Notes: generated by a model from the letters alone, not told the origin. Positions 1-8,756 are shown, counted from the stretch's first letter. The stretch: DNA of 64,000 nucleotides from Dyella sp. GSA-30 (GCF_027924605.1 NZ_AP027042.1:4565524-4629523); one strand, 5' to 3'. A program made the numbers and translations.

Positions 1-58
1 GGCCGATCGCCGACAGCAGACCAAGAATGATCGCCGCCCCAAAAAACCGGGAAGTCAT
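1..58 (-). CDS. N-terminus of an exported or membrane protein (partial)
   Basis: Only the first 19 codons lie in the window. They start at an ATG (58-56) preceded by AAAGGA at good spacing and read M-T-S-R-F-F-G followed by a hydrophobic run rich in Ile, Leu and Ala. That looks like a signal peptide or first membrane helix. The rest of the gene is off the left edge, so its function cannot be told. It is divergent from the exbD-like gene. Confidence 0.5.
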   Translation of the reverse strand, partial: MTSRFFGAAIILGLLSAIG

Positions 59-339
59 GAAAAGTCCTTTACGAAAGAGCGTCGTGAAATCAACAGGACG
101 ACGCGAGCTGGCTGGGGTGCCGCAGCTAATTATTAAACTATTTGGTATAGAAATTCAAGCCCCGCGGATACCACGGGCCATATCGCAGGATAACAGCGTA
201 GCGCCCGGCTCTGACGCCATCATGACGCCCATAACGCGCAGTGGCACGCAGGCTCGCCACACGATAGGCTGAGCTCGCCTGGCCTCCCCGCTTCGCGCCA
301 GGCATCGACCACAACGCACGCTCGCCCAGGAGGAAGAAC

Positions 340-738
340 ATGGCTTTCTCTGCACGTGTTTCCAGTCCCGCCATCTCGACCATCAACGTCACACCGCTGG
401 TCGACGTACTGCTGGTGTTGCTGATCATTTTCATGATCACCGCGCCAGTGATAACGCACAAGATTCGCACCGACTTGCCTCAACCGGGCCGCACCACAGC
501 TACTGACAACGTCGATCCGATCCGGCTGTCGATTCAAGCCGATGGCAGCATGACCTGGAACGATGCTCTGATTACCGATGCACAACTCGGTGCGCAACTG
601 TCGCTGGCCGCATCGCGCAGCCAGCAGCCCGAGTTGCGTATCGATGCCGCCGACGGCGCTCAATATCAGGCGGTGGCTCACGTCCTTTCGCAAGCGAAGT
701 CACAGGGCATGGCACGTATCGACTTCGTCGGACACTGA
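340..738 (+). CDS. exbD: ExbD/TolR-family biopolymer transport protein
   Basis: A 132-residue ExbD/TolR-type protein. These proteins sit in the inner membrane with ExbB/TolQ and use the proton gradient to energise TonB- or Tol-dependent outer-membrane processes. The N-terminus carries the family signature I-N-V-T-P-L-V-D-V followed by one transmembrane helix (about residues 22-40). The helix includes the Asp expected to carry protons. A periplasmic domain of about 90 residues follows. AGGAGG lies just upstream. No exbB or tonB is adjacent, so the partners must be encoded elsewhere. Confidence 0.9.
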   Translation: MAFSARVSSPAISTINVTPLVDVLLVLLIIFMITAPVITHKIRTDLPQPGRTTATDNVDPIRLSIQADGSMTWNDALITDAQLGAQLSLAASRSQQPELRIDAADGAQYQAVAHVLSQAKSQGMARIDFVGH

Positions 739-886
739 GTTTCTTCGTGCGTATGGCGACCTGGCGATGTGCCAGGTCGTTTGCATCGTTTGCTGATGAC
801 TTTCAGGCCATGTCGATCTGGCCGTCCGCCGTTCGTCGTTTCCAGGAGGGCCTGCTACCGGAAGGGTGGCGCCCCGCCGAAATCCT

Positions 887-914
887 ATGAGGATATGCCG
901 ATGAGGACATGCCG
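887..914 (+). repeat. 14-bp tandem duplication at the start of the VOC gene
   Basis: ATGAGGATATGCCG (887-900) is followed directly by ATGAGGACATGCCG (901-914), with one mismatch. The second copy provides the GAGGA ribosome-binding site for the ATG at 915. The duplication also creates extra ATGs (895, 909) that can mislead start calling. Confidence 0.8.
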
Positions 915-1415
915 ATGACCACCCGTTTCCAACGCATCTCGCCGTTTCTCTGGTTCGACAAACAGGCCGAAGAGGCCGCCAGCTTCTATACCAGCGTGTT
1001 TCCCAACTCCCGCATTCTTGGCAAGGTGCACTACGCCAAGGAGGCATCGGATGCTTCCGGCCAACCGACCGGTTCCGTCATGACGGTTCAATTCCAGCTC
1101 GACGGTCAGGATTTCACCGCATTGAACGGTGGCCCGGTGTTCAACTTCACGCCTGCTCTTTCACTGGTGGTCAACTGCCAGTCCGAAGACGAGGTCGATC
1201 ATTACTGGAGCAAGCTCACCGAGGGCGGCGACGAAAGCGCGCAACAATGTGGCTGGCTGAAGGATCGCTATGGCTTGAGCTGGCAGGTGGTCCCGACCGA
1301 ACTGATCGAGATGCTCAAGGGGCCCGACGCTGCGACGGTGTCTCGCGTGACGGCGGCCATCATGCGTTCGAAAAAGCTCGACCTGAAGACATTGCGCAAG
1401 GCAGCGGCAGGCTGA
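915..1415 (+). CDS. VOC-family protein, YjdN/PhnB-like (3-demethylubiquinone methyltransferase-like fold)
   Basis: A 166-residue protein of the vicinal-oxygen-chelate superfamily, in the group often mis-named 3-demethylubiquinone-9 3-methyltransferase. Near the start, S-P-F-L-W-F-D-K-Q-A-E-E-A is followed by F-Y-T-S-V-F-P-N-S, the usual first beta-alpha unit. L-N-G-G-P-V-F-N-F lies about one third along, and a C-terminal K-K-L-D repeat follows. The substrate is not known for this group. The start at 915 has GAGGA seven bases upstream, whereas the ATG at 909 is too close to it. The neighbour, convergent, is a YjdM/PhnA-like protein. Confidence 0.85.
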   Translation: MTTRFQRISPFLWFDKQAEEAASFYTSVFPNSRILGKVHYAKEASDASGQPTGSVMTVQFQLDGQDFTALNGGPVFNFTPALSLVVNCQSEDEVDHYWSKLTEGGDESAQQCGWLKDRYGLSWQVVPTELIEMLKGPDAATVSRVTAAIMRSKKLDLKTLRKAAAG

Positions 1416-1473
1416 ACCGTCGACTGGAAATGCGCCCTGCTCACGGAGAGGAGAGGGCGCGAAACAGCCGGCC

Positions 1474-1815
1474 TTAAGCCTTGCGCAGGAAACAAACCTT
1501 GAGAACAAGACCCTTGATCTTGTCTGAGTGACCTTCGATGTGTTCCGCGTCGCCGTCGACGAGACGGATATTGCGAATTACTGTGCCCTGCTTGAGCGGT
1601 ATCGACGAGCCCTTCACCTTGAGGTCCTTGATCACCACCACCGTATCACCGCTCTGCAACGCATTACCGTTGACATCGCGCACGATAGTCTCTTCATCGG
1701 AGACGGCGTCGGCAACCATCGGCCATTCGTACGCACAGTCCGGGCAGATATATTGCTCGCCGTCGGGATAGGTGTTTTCCATGCCGCATTGCGGGCAGGC
1801 GGGAATCGTGGACAT
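1474..1815 (-). CDS. yjdM: YjdM/PhnA-like zinc-ribbon protein
   Basis: A 113-residue protein closely following the E. coli YjdM (old name PhnA) layout. An N-terminal zinc ribbon has C-P-Q-C and C-P-D-C pairs (about residues 7-31). A beta-barrel domain follows with D-G-D/S-G-D-T-V-V-V-I-K-D-L-K-V-K-G-S-S. Despite the old name it is not a phosphonate C-P lyase component, and its role is undefined. The open frame extends upstream to 2016, but the Met at 1815 matches the usual family start. It probably follows the membrane protein at 1865-2593 in one transcript. Confidence 0.88.
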   Translation of the reverse strand: MSTIPACPQCGMENTYPDGEQYICPDCAYEWPMVADAVSDEETIVRDVNGNALQSGDTVVVIKDLKVKGSSIPLKQGTVIRNIRLVDGDAEHIEGHSDKIKGLVLKVCFLRKA

Positions 1816-1864
1816 GACGTACTTCGGCATTCGAGGACTGCGCATCATAAAGGCTCTGCGAGAT

Positions 1865-2593
1865 TCATGCTGTCGATGCGACATAGAGCGCCATCCCGCT
1901 GGCAGCCGTAAGGTGTGCCTCGAGCATGCGCCCTGGTCGTTGCATGGCCTCGCAATCGCCGGGGCGAAGGCGTCGGCCATCAAGGCCGCGGATATAAAAA
2001 AAGTCCCAATTGACATCGATGCCGATCAACGTATCGCCTATCAACCAGCGAAAGCGCGGCAACCCACCTTGCCGCGCGCTCGATATGCGGTCCGATGCAA
2101 GCAACGGCCCTCGAATCACCCGCTTGATACCTGCCTGGTAGTCTGCGCGTGCCAGACGGCATTGACGAAGCTGGTTCGGCAAGCATCGCAGGGAGAACAG
2201 ACCCAGTAGCGCTATGCCCGCAAGGATCGCCAGCGATGCACCGGCTTTTTTCTCCTGATAAAGCGTCCACCCGGCGCACACTCCGCCAAGTAGCAAGCAC
2301 GCCGCCAACAACACTCGAACCAAAAAACGCTGGCGCAGCCGCGCTTGTTCCGCACCGGTCAATGGCGCGGTCGTAACGGACGCTTCGGGCGACACACCAA
2401 AAGGTTGGTATCTTTTTGGAACACCTTGGTTATTCAAAATATCTGACGCAGGAGCAACGGTGCGGCGAACCGTAGGCGCGCAACACCCGACCCCACCATA
2501 GGAGCAATACGAAACTTCAGCGTCGGTGGACCGCTTTTCCAACGAGTTCACAAAACTTCCATAGAAAAGTGCCGACCGCCACATGACTGTCAT
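1865..2593 (-). CDS. hypothetical membrane protein with two transmembrane helices
   Basis: Not recognised. Two hydrophobic helices are clear (about residues 90-112 and 117-137 of the longest frame). A cytoplasmic-looking C-terminal domain follows with W-L-I-G-D-T-L-I-G-I-D and D-F-F-Y-I-R-G-L-D-G. No start has a good ribosome-binding site. The first 60-70 residues are Cys/Ser-rich and may not be coding. GTG 2395 or TTG 2437 are alternative starts. It is divergent from the multicopper oxidase. Confidence 0.55.
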   Translation of the reverse strand: MTVMWRSALFYGSFVNSLEKRSTDAEVSYCSYGGVGCCAPTVRRTVAPASDILNNQGVPKRYQPFGVSPEASVTTAPLTGAEQARLRQRFLVRVLLAACLLLGGVCAGWTLYQEKKAGASLAILAGIALLGLFSLRCLPNQLRQCRLARADYQAGIKRVIRGPLLASDRISSARQGGLPRFRWLIGDTLIGIDVNWDFFYIRGLDGRRLRPGDCEAMQRPGRMLEAHLTAASGMALYVASTA

Positions 2594-2695
2594 ATGGAAT
2601 GCCTAGGGTTGTCGGATGACATGCGTATTCCGTTTCAGCGGCCCACTTGCCGCCGTGTTGAACTATTCCTGCAGCACCCTTCGAGGCGACCGGCC

Positions 2696-4336
2696 ATGAC
2701 CCTCTCGCGGCGTCGCTTTCTCGCAGGCGCGAGCGGTCTTCTGGGCGTCTACGCGCTAAGTGACGTCTTGCGCCTGGCACAGGCACAGACCATGCATATG
2801 CCCATGAAACAGCGCATGGCGATGCCGACCTTGGCCGCACCGAAGGTGCCGATCGTCAATCCGGCGCATCTAGCGCGTTTCGTCGACCCTCTGCCGATAC
2901 CGCCGATCGCGCGTTCGACCGACATGCGTACGCACCCCGCCTATCCGGGCAAGAAACTGGCATATCACCGTATCGAGATGCGCGCCTTCCGCGCCAAGTT
3001 GCACCGTGATCTACCCGCAACCCCGATGTGGGGTTACAACGGCCTTTCGCCGGGACCGACGATCGAAGCCATGCGTGGCGAGCCGCTGCTGGTGGAATGG
3101 GCGAACGCGTTGCCCACCAAACATTTTCTGCCGATCGACCACAACATTCACGGCGCGGAAAGCAGCAAGCCCGATGTACGCACCGTCACCCACGTCCATG
3201 GCGCGCGCGCACCGGCCGGCAGTGACGGCTTTCCGGAAGACTGGTATGCGCCTGGCCACTCCCTGCAGTATCACTATCCCAATGGACAGGACGCGGCCAC
3301 CCTGTGGTATCACGACCACGCCATGGGCATTACCCGGCTCAACATCTATGCCGGCCTGTTCGGAACATTTCACGTACGCGATCCGGAAGAACAGGCGCTA
3401 GGTCTGCCTTCAGGCGAATACGATGTGCCATTGATACTGTATGACCGGCTGATCGCCGAAGATGGCCAGCTGTATTACCCGGTATCGGACGACCCCGATG
3501 CGCCATGGGTATCGGAGTGCTACGGCAACGCCATGCTGTGCAATGGCAAGCTGTTCCCTTACATGGACGTGGAGCCGCGTCGTTATCGGTTTCGGCTGGT
3601 CAACGCCGCCAATACACGCTTCTTCGATCTATCGCTTTCGCACGGCAGCTTTCATCAGATCGCCAGCGACCAGGGCCTGCTGCCTGCGCCACTGGAACGC
3701 ACGCGCGTGGAGCTTTATCCCGCCGAACGCGCCGATGTCGTCATCGACTTCAGCGGCCTGGACGGGCAATCGGTGCAATTGCGCCATCAGGCCGATGCCA
3801 TCATGGAGTTTCGCGTGCGCGACAAAGGCCGCGCGGACACGTCGAAACTCCCGACGAGTCTGCGCCCGGTACCACGCATCGATATAGCCAGCTCCGTGCG
3901 GGAACGCATGTTGACGCTCGGCGAACAGGACGACTCGGGCGGCAACCCGATGATGATGTTGCTTGACGGCAAAAGCTGGTCCGATCCAGTGACCGAAAAG
4001 CCCAAACAGAACAGCACCGAGATCTGGAGCTTCGTCAACATCACCGGCGATACGCACCCGGTCCACTTGCATCTTGTGCGCTTTCAGGTGATCGATCGCA
4101 GGCCCTTCGACATCTTTGCCTGGAACGCCCATCGCACCGTCAAATACACCGGCCCCGCTCGACCGCCGGCGCCGCATGAGATGGGGTGGAAGGATACGGT
4201 GCGTGCGGATCCAGGGATGGTGACGCGGATCATCATGCGCTTCGAGGGCGAGCCGGGGCGCTATGTCTGGCATTGCCATTATCTCGAGCACGAGGATAAC
4301 GAGATGATGCGGCCGTATGAGTTGTTGCCTGCCTGA
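2696..4336 (+). CDS. Tat-exported multicopper oxidase (CotA / bilirubin-oxidase type)
   Basis: A 546-residue multicopper oxidase that would couple four one-electron oxidations to reduction of O2 to water in the periplasm. The start at 2696 places a twin-arginine signal (S-R-R-R-F-L) at the N-terminus. A Met-rich stretch (M-H-M-P-M-K) follows. The copper motifs are all present: T-H-V-H-G (about 165-169), W-Y-H-D-H (204-208), H-P-V-H-L-H, and the C-terminal H-C-H-Y-L-E-H-E-D-N-E-M. The last carries the type 1 copper Cys with a Met axial ligand. A CotA-like phenol or bilirubin oxidase or a copper-detoxifying oxidase both fit. The exact substrate cannot be read from the sequence. Confidence 0.93.
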   Translation: MTLSRRRFLAGASGLLGVYALSDVLRLAQAQTMHMPMKQRMAMPTLAAPKVPIVNPAHLARFVDPLPIPPIARSTDMRTHPAYPGKKLAYHRIEMRAFRAKLHRDLPATPMWGYNGLSPGPTIEAMRGEPLLVEWANALPTKHFLPIDHNIHGAESSKPDVRTVTHVHGARAPAGSDGFPEDWYAPGHSLQYHYPNGQDAATLWYHDHAMGITRLNIYAGLFGTFHVRDPEEQALGLPSGEYDVPLILYDRLIAEDGQLYYPVSDDPDAPWVSECYGNAMLCNGKLFPYMDVEPRRYRFRLVNAANTRFFDLSLSHGSFHQIASDQGLLPAPLERTRVELYPAERADVVIDFSGLDGQSVQLRHQADAIMEFRVRDKGRADTSKLPTSLRPVPRIDIASSVRERMLTLGEQDDSGGNPMMMLLDGKSWSDPVTEKPKQNSTEIWSFVNITGDTHPVHLHLVRFQVIDRRPFDIFAWNAHRTVKYTGPARPPAPHEMGWKDTVRADPGMVTRIIMRFEGEPGRYVWHCHYLEHEDNEMMRPYELLPA

Positions 4337-4364
4337 TGGGTCTTGGGGCGCTGAGGACTTAAAG

Positions 4365-4495
4365 CCCCCCTCACCCCAACCCTCTCCCCCGGCAAAGCCA
4401 GGGGAGAGGGAGCTAAAAGCGCGCAAGATTCAAACTTGCCTCAGTGTGCCCCCTCTCACCTGGCTTTGCCGGGGGAGAGGGTTGGGGTGAGGGGG
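4365..4495. repeat. interspersed palindromic element, copy 1 (two inverted arms)
   Basis: A left arm (about 4365-4410) and a right arm (about 4450-4495) are near-perfect reverse complements. Each has the core CTCTCCCCCGGCAAAGCCAG. The 38-base spacer contains AGCTAAAAGCGCGCAAGATT. The same arms and spacer recur at 17281-17411, and a half copy lies at 56286. The pattern is that of a REP/BIME-type element inserted between genes. Transcribed, it would form a long hairpin downstream of the multicopper oxidase gene. Confidence 0.85.
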
Positions 4496-4605
4496 CCGGG
4501 TGCTCGCCAGAACCTCTCCTACATAGCCATCCCAAGCCACTCCAGAAGAGCGCACTTCCTCTCAGCAGCGAATCGCCACCACACACTCAACACAAACATG
4601 CAATA

Positions 4606-4642
4606 ACTTACGAATAGACGTCCAAACCTACGAATAAAACGT
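4606..4642 (+). promoter_or_regulatory. direct repeat upstream of the phosphoesterase gene
   Basis: ACTTACGAATAGACGT (4606-4621) and ACCTACGAATAAAACGT (4626-4642) are spaced by about two helical turns in the 510-base gap between the multicopper oxidase and the phosphoesterase. A tandem operator is possible. The regulator is unknown. Confidence 0.3.
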
Positions 4643-4666
4643 GACCTGATTTCCAATCGCCGCGCA

Positions 4667-4684
4667 CTGTAGCCGCACCGTCAC
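4667..4684 (+). promoter_or_regulatory. weak Pho-box-like site
   Basis: CTGTAGC, four bases, then CCGTCAC fits the spacing of a PhoB box (two 7-mers like CTGTCAT separated by 4). The first half matches poorly and the second well. It lies about 165 bases before the exported phosphoesterase, a plausible phosphate-starvation gene. It is only a candidate. Confidence 0.25.
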
Positions 4685-4847
4685 AAACTACGTAAAGCGT
4701 GTCTTCGTAACGCCAAAGCAACGTCATGTATACCGACGACACTGTTTGGCGGTCGATGCGATTCCCTGTCTTTCATTCGCATCGATTAACCAGGGGGACC
4801 ACGCTCGATTCGCGACTTCCATGACGGGAGTTGCTGGGGATCAAGTT

Positions 4848-6893
4848 ATGTCCAAGATGTTCGGCCAAAAGCGGCTTCATCCGCTGTTTCTCGGCATGCT
4901 GGCGACCGGCCTTGCTGGTGTCGTCAGCGCACAAACCACAGTTGCACCCGACAAAGACGCCTCTTTCAGGAAAGACATTCCGACCGCTCCCCTGCAAAGC
5001 CAGCAGGGTCTGCCGGGCGGCGTGGTGACCTTGCATCGTCCTGGCAAGGGCGGTGGCGACAACAGCAGCAACACGCAGACGCCGATCAAACACGTCATTT
5101 TGCTGATCGGTGAAAACCGTACTTTCGACCATGTCTACGCGACTTATAAGGCGCCGCGCGGGCAGACCGTGTTCAATCTGCTCTCCGAAGGCATTGTCAA
5201 CGCAGACGGTACGCCAGGTCCGAACGTCGCCGCCGCGCGTCAGTTCCAGGCCACCCAGAGCGGCAGCTACGAGGTCGCTCCGACCCGCACCGTGCCGTAC
5301 GAAACACTGCCCGCCATGAACACCGGTGGTGCGCCGACCCAGGCACCGTTCGCTTCCGCCGCACAGGCGCAGTCGATCGAGCCGGCACTGCCGGACGATG
5401 CGTATCAAGAGCTCGCCGAAGGCGGCACGGGCCTGCCCAGTGGCGTGGTCGACACACGCTTCCCGGGCAATCTGACCAATGCACCGGTCGATATGCATGC
5501 CTCGATCAGCTACAACGACTACGCCAACAGCCCGGTGCATCGTTTCTTCCAGATGTGGCAGCAGCTCGATTGCAACATCAAGGAAGCGACCAGCAAAAAC
5601 CCCAGCGGCTGTCGTGCCGACCTGTTCCCGTGGGTCGAAGTGACGATGGGTGCGGGCAATAACGGCGTGACGCAGCCGGCCAATTTCACCGATCAGAGCA
5701 CCGGTGAAGGTTCGACCTCGATGCAGTTCCTCAATATGGCCCAGGGCGATGCGCCGTATTTCAAGGAACTGGCGCAGACCTATGCGCTCAGCGACAACTT
5801 CCACCAGTCGGTGATGGGCGGCACGGGCGCCAACCACATCATGCTCGGCTACGGCACGCTGATTTATTACGCCGATGCCAAGGGCAAACCGGCTACGCCC
5901 CCGATCAATCAGATCGAAAACCCGAACTCGCAGCCGGGCACCAACAACTGGTGGGTACAGGACGGTTACGGTGGCGGTTCGTACGTCAATTGCGCGGATG
6001 AATCCCAGCCGGGCATCGCCTCGGTGAAGAAGTACCTGCGTTCGCTGCCCTACAAGACCTTCAAGGGTTCGGACTGCAAAAAGAACGCTTACTACCTGGT
6101 CAACAACTACAACCCGGGCTACCTCGGCGACGGTACCGCCGCACCGCTGGGCGCGCAGCAGTTCACCATCCCGCCGTCCACGCAGGAAAACCTCGCTACC
6201 CTGCTCGAGCGTCATCACGTGAGCTGGAAGTACTACGGTGAAGGTTGGGGCCAGGGCAAGGAAAACGGTGAAGCCGGTACGTTCTGCAATATCTGCGATC
6301 CGTTCCTGTACTCCACCCAGGTCATGACCAACCCGGACCTGCGCGCGAACAATCAGGACATCAACGATCTCTATACCGATATCCAGAACAACACGCTGCC
6401 GGCGGTATCGATCGCCAAGCCCGATGGCATTCTGGACGGCCATCCGGCGTCCTCGAAGCTCGAGCTGTTCGAAGGCTACGTAAAGAAGATCGTCGACATG
6501 GCCAAGGCCAACCCCAAGGTGTGGGCTGACACGGCCATCGTGGTGACCTTCGATGAAGGCGGCGGTTACTACGACTCGGGCTACATCCAGCCGGTGGACT
6601 TCTTCGGCGACGGCACGCGCATCCCGATGCTGGTGATCTCGAAGTACTCCGAAGGCGGTCGTGTGGTGCACACCTATTACGATCACGTCTCGTTCGACAA
6701 ATTCGTCGAAGCCAACTGGGGCCTGCACGATCAGATCTCCGATCGCAGCCGCGACAACCTGCCGAACCCGATCGCATTGCCGCGCAACCCCTATGTGCCG
6801 GTCAATGCTCCAGCGATCGGCAACATGATGGACATGTTTGATTTTGGACGGCATGACCGCAAGGACGACGTCACCGCAGCGACCACGGACTGA
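4848..6893 (+). CDS. exported phosphoesterase / acid phosphatase (AcpA / phospholipase C superfamily)
   Basis: A 681-residue secreted enzyme of the PF04185 phosphoesterase family. A signal peptide ends near V-S-A-Q. The mature protein has the metal/nucleophile motif E-N-R-T-F-D-H near residue 93. Further conserved segments are G-G-T-G-A-N-H, T-F-D-E-G-G-G-Y-Y-D and D-H-V-S-F-D-K-F near the C-terminus. The family includes bacterial phospholipases C and acid phosphatases, so it probably releases phosphate from external esters. The start at 4848 has GGGGA upstream and gives a clean signal peptide, whereas the longer frame does not. A strong terminator follows. Confidence 0.88.
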   Translation: MSKMFGQKRLHPLFLGMLATGLAGVVSAQTTVAPDKDASFRKDIPTAPLQSQQGLPGGVVTLHRPGKGGGDNSSNTQTPIKHVILLIGENRTFDHVYATYKAPRGQTVFNLLSEGIVNADGTPGPNVAAARQFQATQSGSYEVAPTRTVPYETLPAMNTGGAPTQAPFASAAQAQSIEPALPDDAYQELAEGGTGLPSGVVDTRFPGNLTNAPVDMHASISYNDYANSPVHRFFQMWQQLDCNIKEATSKNPSGCRADLFPWVEVTMGAGNNGVTQPANFTDQSTGEGSTSMQFLNMAQGDAPYFKELAQTYALSDNFHQSVMGGTGANHIMLGYGTLIYYADAKGKPATPPINQIENPNSQPGTNNWWVQDGYGGGSYVNCADESQPGIASVKKYLRSLPYKTFKGSDCKKNAYYLVNNYNPGYLGDGTAAPLGAQQFTIPPSTQENLATLLERHHVSWKYYGEGWGQGKENGEAGTFCNICDPFLYSTQVMTNPDLRANNQDINDLYTDIQNNTLPAVSIAKPDGILDGHPASSKLELFEGYVKKIVDMAKANPKVWADTAIVVTFDEGGGYYDSGYIQPVDFFGDGTRIPMLVISKYSEGGRVVHTYYDHVSFDKFVEANWGLHDQISDRSRDNLPNPIALPRNPYVPVNAPAIGNMMDMFDFGRHDRKDDVTAATTD

Positions 6894-6910
6894 TCGCCTG
6901 CCTTGACACC

Positions 6911-6951
6911 TGTGCCCTGCCTGGGTAACCAGGCAGGGCACACTCTTTTTT
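6911..6951 (+). terminator. intrinsic terminator after the phosphoesterase gene
   Basis: A perfect 14-bp stem, TGTGCCCTGCCTGG, pairs with its complement around a GTAA loop. CTC and a run of six T follow. It begins 18 bases after the stop codon. Confidence 0.93.
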
Positions 6952-6969
6952 CGAGAGCCACGCCACCCG

Positions 6970-7434
6970 ATGAATATCCCTCCACGGCTTCGCCGCCGCC
7001 CGTTGCAGATCGTTACCCTTGCAACATTCAGCCTCGCCGCCGCACTGGCCGCTCCTGCCGGTCATACCGACCCCGGCGACTTCGGCGCCATGCCCGGCCT
7101 CTGGAAAATCGTCACCCGCCTGTTCAGCCATGGGCAGTGGGGCAAACCTGTCGTGCAATGGCATTGCGTCGACGAGGGTGCCGATCCCTGGGCATCGTTC
7201 AGCCATATCGACCCGCCCGTCGCGCATCAGTGCCAGCAGGCCGATCAGCACCGCAGCAGCACCACCCTCGATTGGACCCTGCGCTGCGAAGGAAAGGGCG
7301 CGGCCGCGATGCACGGCCATGTCGGTTTCGACGAGGCTGAACACTACACCGCCAGACTCAGCCTGCCCGACGGCAGCGACGTAGCGAGGGTGGAAGGAAA
7401 GCGCTACGCGGCCTGCACCAGCCCGGCCGATTGA
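6970..7434 (+). CDS. DUF3617-like secreted protein
   Basis: A 154-residue protein with an Arg-rich start and a hydrophobic signal sequence, probably cleaved after an Ala-rich segment near residue 27. The mature part begins with P-G-L-W-K-I-V-T and has Cys residues in W-H-C-V-D and L-R-C-E-G. That resembles DUF3617 periplasmic proteins of unknown function. No clear ribosome-binding site is seen. Confidence 0.6.
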   Translation: MNIPPRLRRRPLQIVTLATFSLAAALAAPAGHTDPGDFGAMPGLWKIVTRLFSHGQWGKPVVQWHCVDEGADPWASFSHIDPPVAHQCQQADQHRSSTTLDWTLRCEGKGAAAMHGHVGFDEAEHYTARLSLPDGSDVARVEGKRYAACTSPAD

Positions 7435-7583
7435 GGCGCCATACGCGCAGATCGGCGCCGTGAACCACGGTTTGGGCGTCTAGGCGTCTGCTTGACTGCG
7501 AAATTTTCCGATACCCAAGACCCAAGCCCTTCCCCCACACTGTTGCTGTCGGCCCGGCCCACCGACGACGAAAGGGGGAAGCT

Positions 7584-7934
7584 ATGCGCCGTATCGCACT
7601 CATAATCACGCTGAGTCTGCTCGGCACGGACGTTCTCGCCGAGACGGTTGTCGAAGACACGCCACCTGCTGCGTGCGTCAGTTTTGCCCGACCGTTTTAC
7701 CTGATCGCGCGCAATCGCGACCGTGGCGTCACCAAGGCAAGCGCCATGTCGAACTTCAAGCACAACAAGAATCGCGAAGACGACGCCGATCCCAATGCAC
7801 CGGAAAACTGGATGGCTACGACCGTCACCACGGTCTACAACTATCCGAACGTCACACCCGACGAGCTGCAGAACCGGGCACTGAAAGCCTGTTCGGTCGA
7901 TGCCACGGGCAAGATCCAGTTCAAGGGGCTCTAA
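7584..7934 (+). CDS. small secreted protein of unknown function
   Basis: 116 residues with a clear signal peptide (R-R-I-A-L-I-I-T-L-S-L-L, cleavage near V-L-A-E). A short mature domain has two Cys that could form a disulfide. AGGGGGAAG lies upstream of the ATG. No family was recognised. Confidence 0.7.
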   Translation: MRRIALIITLSLLGTDVLAETVVEDTPPAACVSFARPFYLIARNRDRGVTKASAMSNFKHNKNREDDADPNAPENWMATTVTTVYNYPNVTPDELQNRALKACSVDATGKIQFKGL

Positions 7935-7981
7935 GCTTAGAATCCCGAGGCCGGCATCCGCGGACCTTGCTCAAGGCCTTT

Positions 7982-8296
7982 ATGAACGACTTGCCCGAGG
8001 CCCTGACAGGGCTGCACGACGCGACCCTAGCATCGGTCGAGTTCGACTGGCGCGAACGTCGCTGTACCTTCCTTTTTCAGGGCGGCCCCGGCGAAGGGCT
8101 TCAGCACGAATTTTCGATTGTCTTCAACGATGTCACCAAGCTGACGATTCCGTCCGAACGCCCCTGGGGACCGTCCCTGTCGTTACTGGAAGTCGATAGC
8201 GTCGATACGGGACGGTACGTTCTGGTGATGCAGTCGGGCGATGAAATCTGGATCTCTGCCCGCCAAGAGCCCATCCGGGTGTTGGGAAACGAGTGA
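7982..8296 (+). CDS. small cytoplasmic protein of unknown function, possibly an orphan immunity-type protein
   Basis: 104 residues without signal or membrane segments. It begins L-P-E-A-L-T-G-L-H-D-A-T-L and has conserved-looking P-W-G-P-S-L-S and M-Q-S-G-D-E-I-W-I motifs near the middle and end. Small acidic proteins of this kind often occur as immunity partners of polymorphic toxins, but no toxin is beside it here. The link is an inference from general resemblance. The ATG at 7982 is preferred over the longer frame, which reads through the preceding gene. Confidence 0.6.
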   Translation: MNDLPEALTGLHDATLASVEFDWRERRCTFLFQGGPGEGLQHEFSIVFNDVTKLTIPSERPWGPSLSLLEVDSVDTGRYVLVMQSGDEIWISARQEPIRVLGNE

Positions 8297-8460
8297 CCGA
8301 AGCGCGTTTAGCTTTGTGATTTCCACGTAAGCCATGCGAACCAAGAACGATCTAAACGCCCGGCCGAAGAAAACTGAACCGTATCCTCACCATCTTCTAA
8401 TAAGCGCCAACGCATAGTGGGCGTGTGGGAAAGCTCCACGCCGCCGCCGAGGTCATTACC

Positions 8461-8691
8461 ATGTTCGCCAACACCACGACCCCGACCCCGTCGCCCGTGG
8501 AAAACTGGCTGCACCGCATACTGCACGCGGTGCGCCATGTCACAACACCGCAGAAATCCGAGTGCGACTCCGCTCGACCGCTGACGCGTCGACAGATGTT
8601 GCTGATGGCGCAAGATCAAAAGCGTGCCCAAGAGCGTGCACGCTGCGCCGAACTGGCACGCATCGCCAAACAGCAAAAGCACCAAGCCTGA
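8461..8691 (+). CDS. small basic hypothetical protein
   Basis: 76 residues. A Thr/Pro-rich N-terminus is followed by a charged helix rich in Arg, Ala and Gln (L-T-R-R-Q-M-L-L-M-A-Q-D-Q-K-R-A). It is likely coding because the frame is clean and stops just before the convergent ATPase gene. No function can be suggested. A longer start at 8425 is possible. Confidence 0.45.
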   Translation: MFANTTTPTPSPVENWLHRILHAVRHVTTPQKSECDSARPLTRRQMLLMAQDQKRAQERARCAELARIAKQQKHQA

Positions 8692-8756
8692 TTAACGGAT
8701 CAGGGGACACGGACTTTTTTGATAACCCGGCGGAGCTGCCGCTGGCGGGCTGACGC

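Noticed and set aside
4365-4495. Possible CRISPR or Rho-independent terminator
   Set aside because: Only two inverted arms are present, with no regular repeats and no T run. The same unit recurs elsewhere, so it is an interspersed repeat.
4773-6941. Long 722-residue open frame on the minus strand
   Set aside because: It is a shadow of the phosphoesterase gene. It is rich in Val, Arg and His with no domain, while the plus frame has clear motifs and a signal peptide.
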